Below are positions 62,055 through 64,000 of a stretch of DNA of 64,000 nt, piece by piece. The notes beneath the pieces are model-generated. The model was not told the DNA's origin and did no database searches. It worked only from the letters and a program-made list of their open reading frames with translations. The DNA lies in contig JAHZDZ010000009.1 of the NCBI GenBank assembly GCA_019422105.1, forward strand, positions 62,001 to 126,000, written 5' to 3'. The translations under genes and the position numbers were made by a program. The DNA is from Bacillota bacterium. Its GTDB lineage: Bacteria > Bacillota > Clostridia > Lachnospirales > Anaerotignaceae. The first letter of the stretch is position 1. Every line of letters starts with the position of its first letter.

Positions 62055-63428
62055 GTGGCCGAGAATTATAAGACAGTGAAAGTAAGCAATTCCGGTACAC
62101 GCAATGAAGTCAGAATGAGGGTTATTGATATTCTTTCAAAGGAGGCCGCCGGCAAAGGAAAGGGAGAAATGGCGTCTCGGTATACCTATTATGTGGAGAC
62201 GCTGTCTGATGATAGAAAAATATATCTGCGCCGGCCGGCAAATCTTCATAACGGTTTTGATTTCCTGGTTTGTGTGGAGGGGATGAATTTTGAAAAGACG
62301 GAAGGCAAGAGAAAAAGAAATTATCCAAAGCATGAAGACATCATAGAGGATTTGAAGGGGAAAGCGGCGGAATCGCCCCAAAGGTATGCGGAATTATTTC
62401 GGTTTTTGGAAAAAGTGTACCAGTGCGAGGATGTGGAAGGAAAGGATACAAAGCATTTGACTTTCTCTACGGGTTACTCCGTAGAGCTGCTTTGTAAGAC
62501 TATAAAATGGCTTTTTATAGAACAGGATATCCGTTATTGGAATTACTCCGGCAGAGACATGCTGTGGAGCGGCGTGCCAAAGGCCAAAAAAAGCGATCCG
62601 ATTTTACCCTTTGTCAAATGGGCAGGGGGAAAACGTCAGCTTATGGAGAAGCTGACGAAGAGACTGCCGAAAAGCTATGGAACATATTATGAGCCCTTTG
62701 TGGGCGGGGGCGCTCTGCTCTTGGGGTTAAAGCCGCAGAGGGCCGTTATAAATGATATTAACGGTCAGCTGATGAATGCTTACAGATGGATAAAGCAGGA
62801 TACCAATGCTGTAATAGAGGCTGTGGAGGCATTGGACAAATCCTTGTGTGACAGGGATTTTTATCTGACTGTGAGAGCGGGTTACAATGAAAAAATAGTA
62901 AAGGGCGAGCTGGACGCGGAATGCGCGGGAATGATGATATGGCTGAATAAGCATTGCTTTAATGGCCTGTACCGCACAAACAGGCAGGGGCTTTTTAATG
63001 TACCCTATAATAACAGAATAAAGGGAAACTCGGTAGATGTGGCTAATCTTATTGAAACAGGGGAATATCTGCGCTCCGCTGATGTGGAAATTCTGTGCGG
63101 GGATTTTGAGGAGGCGTGCAGGGGCGCGGCAGTAGGTGACTTTGTTTTTTTTGACAGTCCTTACATTCCCCTGGATGGGACGCCTTCCTTTACGGATTAT
63201 GCGAGGGACGGGTTTAAGATGGAGGAGCACATCAGGCTGGCAGAACTGTTCAGAAAGCTGGATGGCCAGGGTGTAAAGCTAATGATGACGAATCACAATG
63301 TGGGTCTTGTACATGAATTATACAAGGGATATTTCATTGAGGAGTTTAATGTGAGGCGGGCAATCAACAGGGACGCAAAAAACAGAACGGGTCAGGAAGT
63401 AATTATAAGGAATTATTGCGATGAATAG
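62055..63428 (+). CDS. Dam-family adenine-N6 methyltransferase with an extra N-terminal domain
   Basis: 457 residues from the GTG at 62055, eight bases after AGGGGGT. Residues 185-457 are a complete Dam/DpnM-type methylase: FVKWAGGKRQL, AdoMet motif YYEPFVGGGALL, INDINGQLMNAY, and motif IV at 367-370, which reads DSPY rather than DPPY. Residues 1-180 form a separate domain I do not recognise, ending with YWNYSGRDMLWSGVP; Dam proteins are normally about 270-285 residues and lack it. It may be a second DNA-binding or nuclease-partner domain. GATC is the likely target. It overlaps the next methylase by eight bases. Confidence 0.87.
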   Translation: MAENYKTVKVSNSGTRNEVRMRVIDILSKEAAGKGKGEMASRYTYYVETLSDDRKIYLRRPANLHNGFDFLVCVEGMNFEKTEGKRKRNYPKHEDIIEDLKGKAAESPQRYAELFRFLEKVYQCEDVEGKDTKHLTFSTGYSVELLCKTIKWLFIEQDIRYWNYSGRDMLWSGVPKAKKSDPILPFVKWAGGKRQLMEKLTKRLPKSYGTYYEPFVGGGALLLGLKPQRAVINDINGQLMNAYRWIKQDTNAVIEAVEALDKSLCDRDFYLTVRAGYNEKIVKGELDAECAGMMIWLNKHCFNGLYRTNRQGLFNVPYNNRIKGNSVDVANLIETGEYLRSADVEILCGDFEEACRGAAVGDFVFFDSPYIPLDGTPSFTDYARDGFKMEEHIRLAELFRKLDGQGVKLMMTNHNVGLVHELYKGYFIEEFNVRRAINRDAKNRTGQEVIIRNYCDE

Positions 63429-64000
63429 ATTATACAGGGAAACACCCTTTTATGAAACGGAAAACAGCATACTGATATTGGAAGATACCTTTACTGCGTT
63501 AAAGCGGATGAAGAAGGAATCTGTGGATATGATATTTGCGGATCCGCCCTATTTTCTCAGCAACGGCGGTATAACCTGCCAGGGGGGACGTATGGTTTTG
63601 GTGGATAAGGGCGAATGGGACAGCGGTGTGGGCGTTAGAGAAAAGCATGAATTCAACAGGCGGTGGATACGGCTTTGCAGGCGTGTTATGAAGCGGGACG
63701 CGTCTGTTTGGATAAGCGGAACACTCCACAATATATACAGTATTGGCTTGGCTTTGGAGCAGGAGGGTTTTAAGATAATCAATAATATTACCTGGCAGAA
63801 AACCAATCCGCCTCCCAATTTAGCCTGCCGCTGTTTTACACACAGTACAGAAACCATACTGTGGGCGCAGAAAAATGAGCGGACCGCAAAGCATTTTTAT
63901 AACTACCCACTGATGAAGGAGAAAAACGGCGGCAAGCAGATGAAGGATGTATGGACGGGCAGTCTGACGAAAAAATCTGAAAAAACAGAGGGGAAGCATC
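63421..64000 (+). CDS. DpnA-like DNA methyltransferase, 3' end outside window
   Basis: The ATG at 63421 overlaps the previous stop; the frame is open to the end of the window (193 codons). Motif IV is ADPPYFLSNGG (DPPY at about 41-44), followed by WISGTLHNIYSIG and the ITWQKTNPPPNL segment typical of beta-class N6-adenine methylases such as DpnA and MboI/HinfI-type enzymes. The AdoMet F-x-G-x-G motif should lie beyond the window. In DpnII systems DpnA can methylate single-stranded DNA and protect incoming DNA, so this gene completes a DpnII-like set: nuclease, DpnM-like, DpnA-like. Confidence 0.85.
   Translation, partial: MNRLYRETPFYETENSILILEDTFTALKRMKKESVDMIFADPPYFLSNGGITCQGGRMVLVDKGEWDSGVGVREKHEFNRRWIRLCRRVMKRDASVWISGTLHNIYSIGLALEQEGFKIINNITWQKTNPPPNLACRCFTHSTETILWAQKNERTAKHFYNYPLMKEKNGGKQMKDVWTGSLTKKSEKTEGKH

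Overview
The window reads as a chromosomal segment of a low-to-mid GC, Gram-positive-type anaerobe, most likely a gut-associated member of class Clostridia. Supporting signs are S-layer-homology (SLH) surface proteins, strong purine-rich ribosome binding sites, TTG/GTG starts, IclR/DeoR/MocR/HxlR regulators, a TRAP importer, ferredoxin-type cysteines and a decayed IS200/IS605 transposase. No rRNA, convincing tRNA, CRISPR array or prophage was seen. Species cannot be named from this sequence alone.

Layout. 1-15,700: three kinds of content are mixed: surface proteins (SLH protein ends at 2245; SLH/Big2 protein 10136-13888; L,D-transpeptidase 14013-15044), an amino-acid lyase module (AraC regulator, PLP gamma-lyase, NhaC-type carrier, RidA, 4429-8749) behind a 146-bp tandem repeat that carries promoters, and a three-copy intergenic repeat with a hairpin. 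15,700-21,700: a MocR regulator diverges from racemase, M20 amidohydrolase, YkvI-type carrier and M24 peptidase, a likely peptide or N-acyl/D-amino-acid utilisation unit. 21,700-26,600: tnpA remnant, split YeeE/YedE sulfur transporter, metallo-beta-lactamase-fold hydrolase and metallophosphoesterase.

26,500-48,400 is a very large catabolic island. Its first half (IclR, Ldh-type dehydrogenase, TRAP DctPQM, NAD epimerase, acetoacetate-decarboxylase homologue, HMGL-like enzyme) has the regulator/reductase/TRAP core of E. coli yiaJ-K-MNO. Its second half (PHP phosphatase, Gfo/Idh/MocA dehydrogenase, DeoR regulator, five-gene NitT/TauT ABC importer, SGNH hydrolase, M42 peptidase, FGGY kinase, BtpA/SgcQ protein) shares DeoR + M42 + SgcQ with the poorly understood E. 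coli sgc operon, but with ABC transport and a kinase instead of a PTS. The importer has two unequal ATPases whose changed residues fall coherently in one of the two composite ATP sites.

48,400-64,000: a third SLH protein; a flavin/ferredoxin fusion overlapping a class-M sirtuin (SirTM) and a zinc-type macrodomain, an ADP-ribosylation/reversal module without the usual GcvH-L and lipoate ligase neighbours; a hybrid histidine kinase; a transsulfuration enzyme with homocysteine S-methyltransferase; and a DpnII-like restriction-modification locus (MutH/Sau3AI-type nuclease, Dam methylase with an unknown N-terminal domain and a DSPY motif, and a DpnA-like methylase cut by the window end). The best candidates for something undescribed are the SirTM/macro/flavin-ferredoxin module, the sgc-like ABC island, and the R-M locus.
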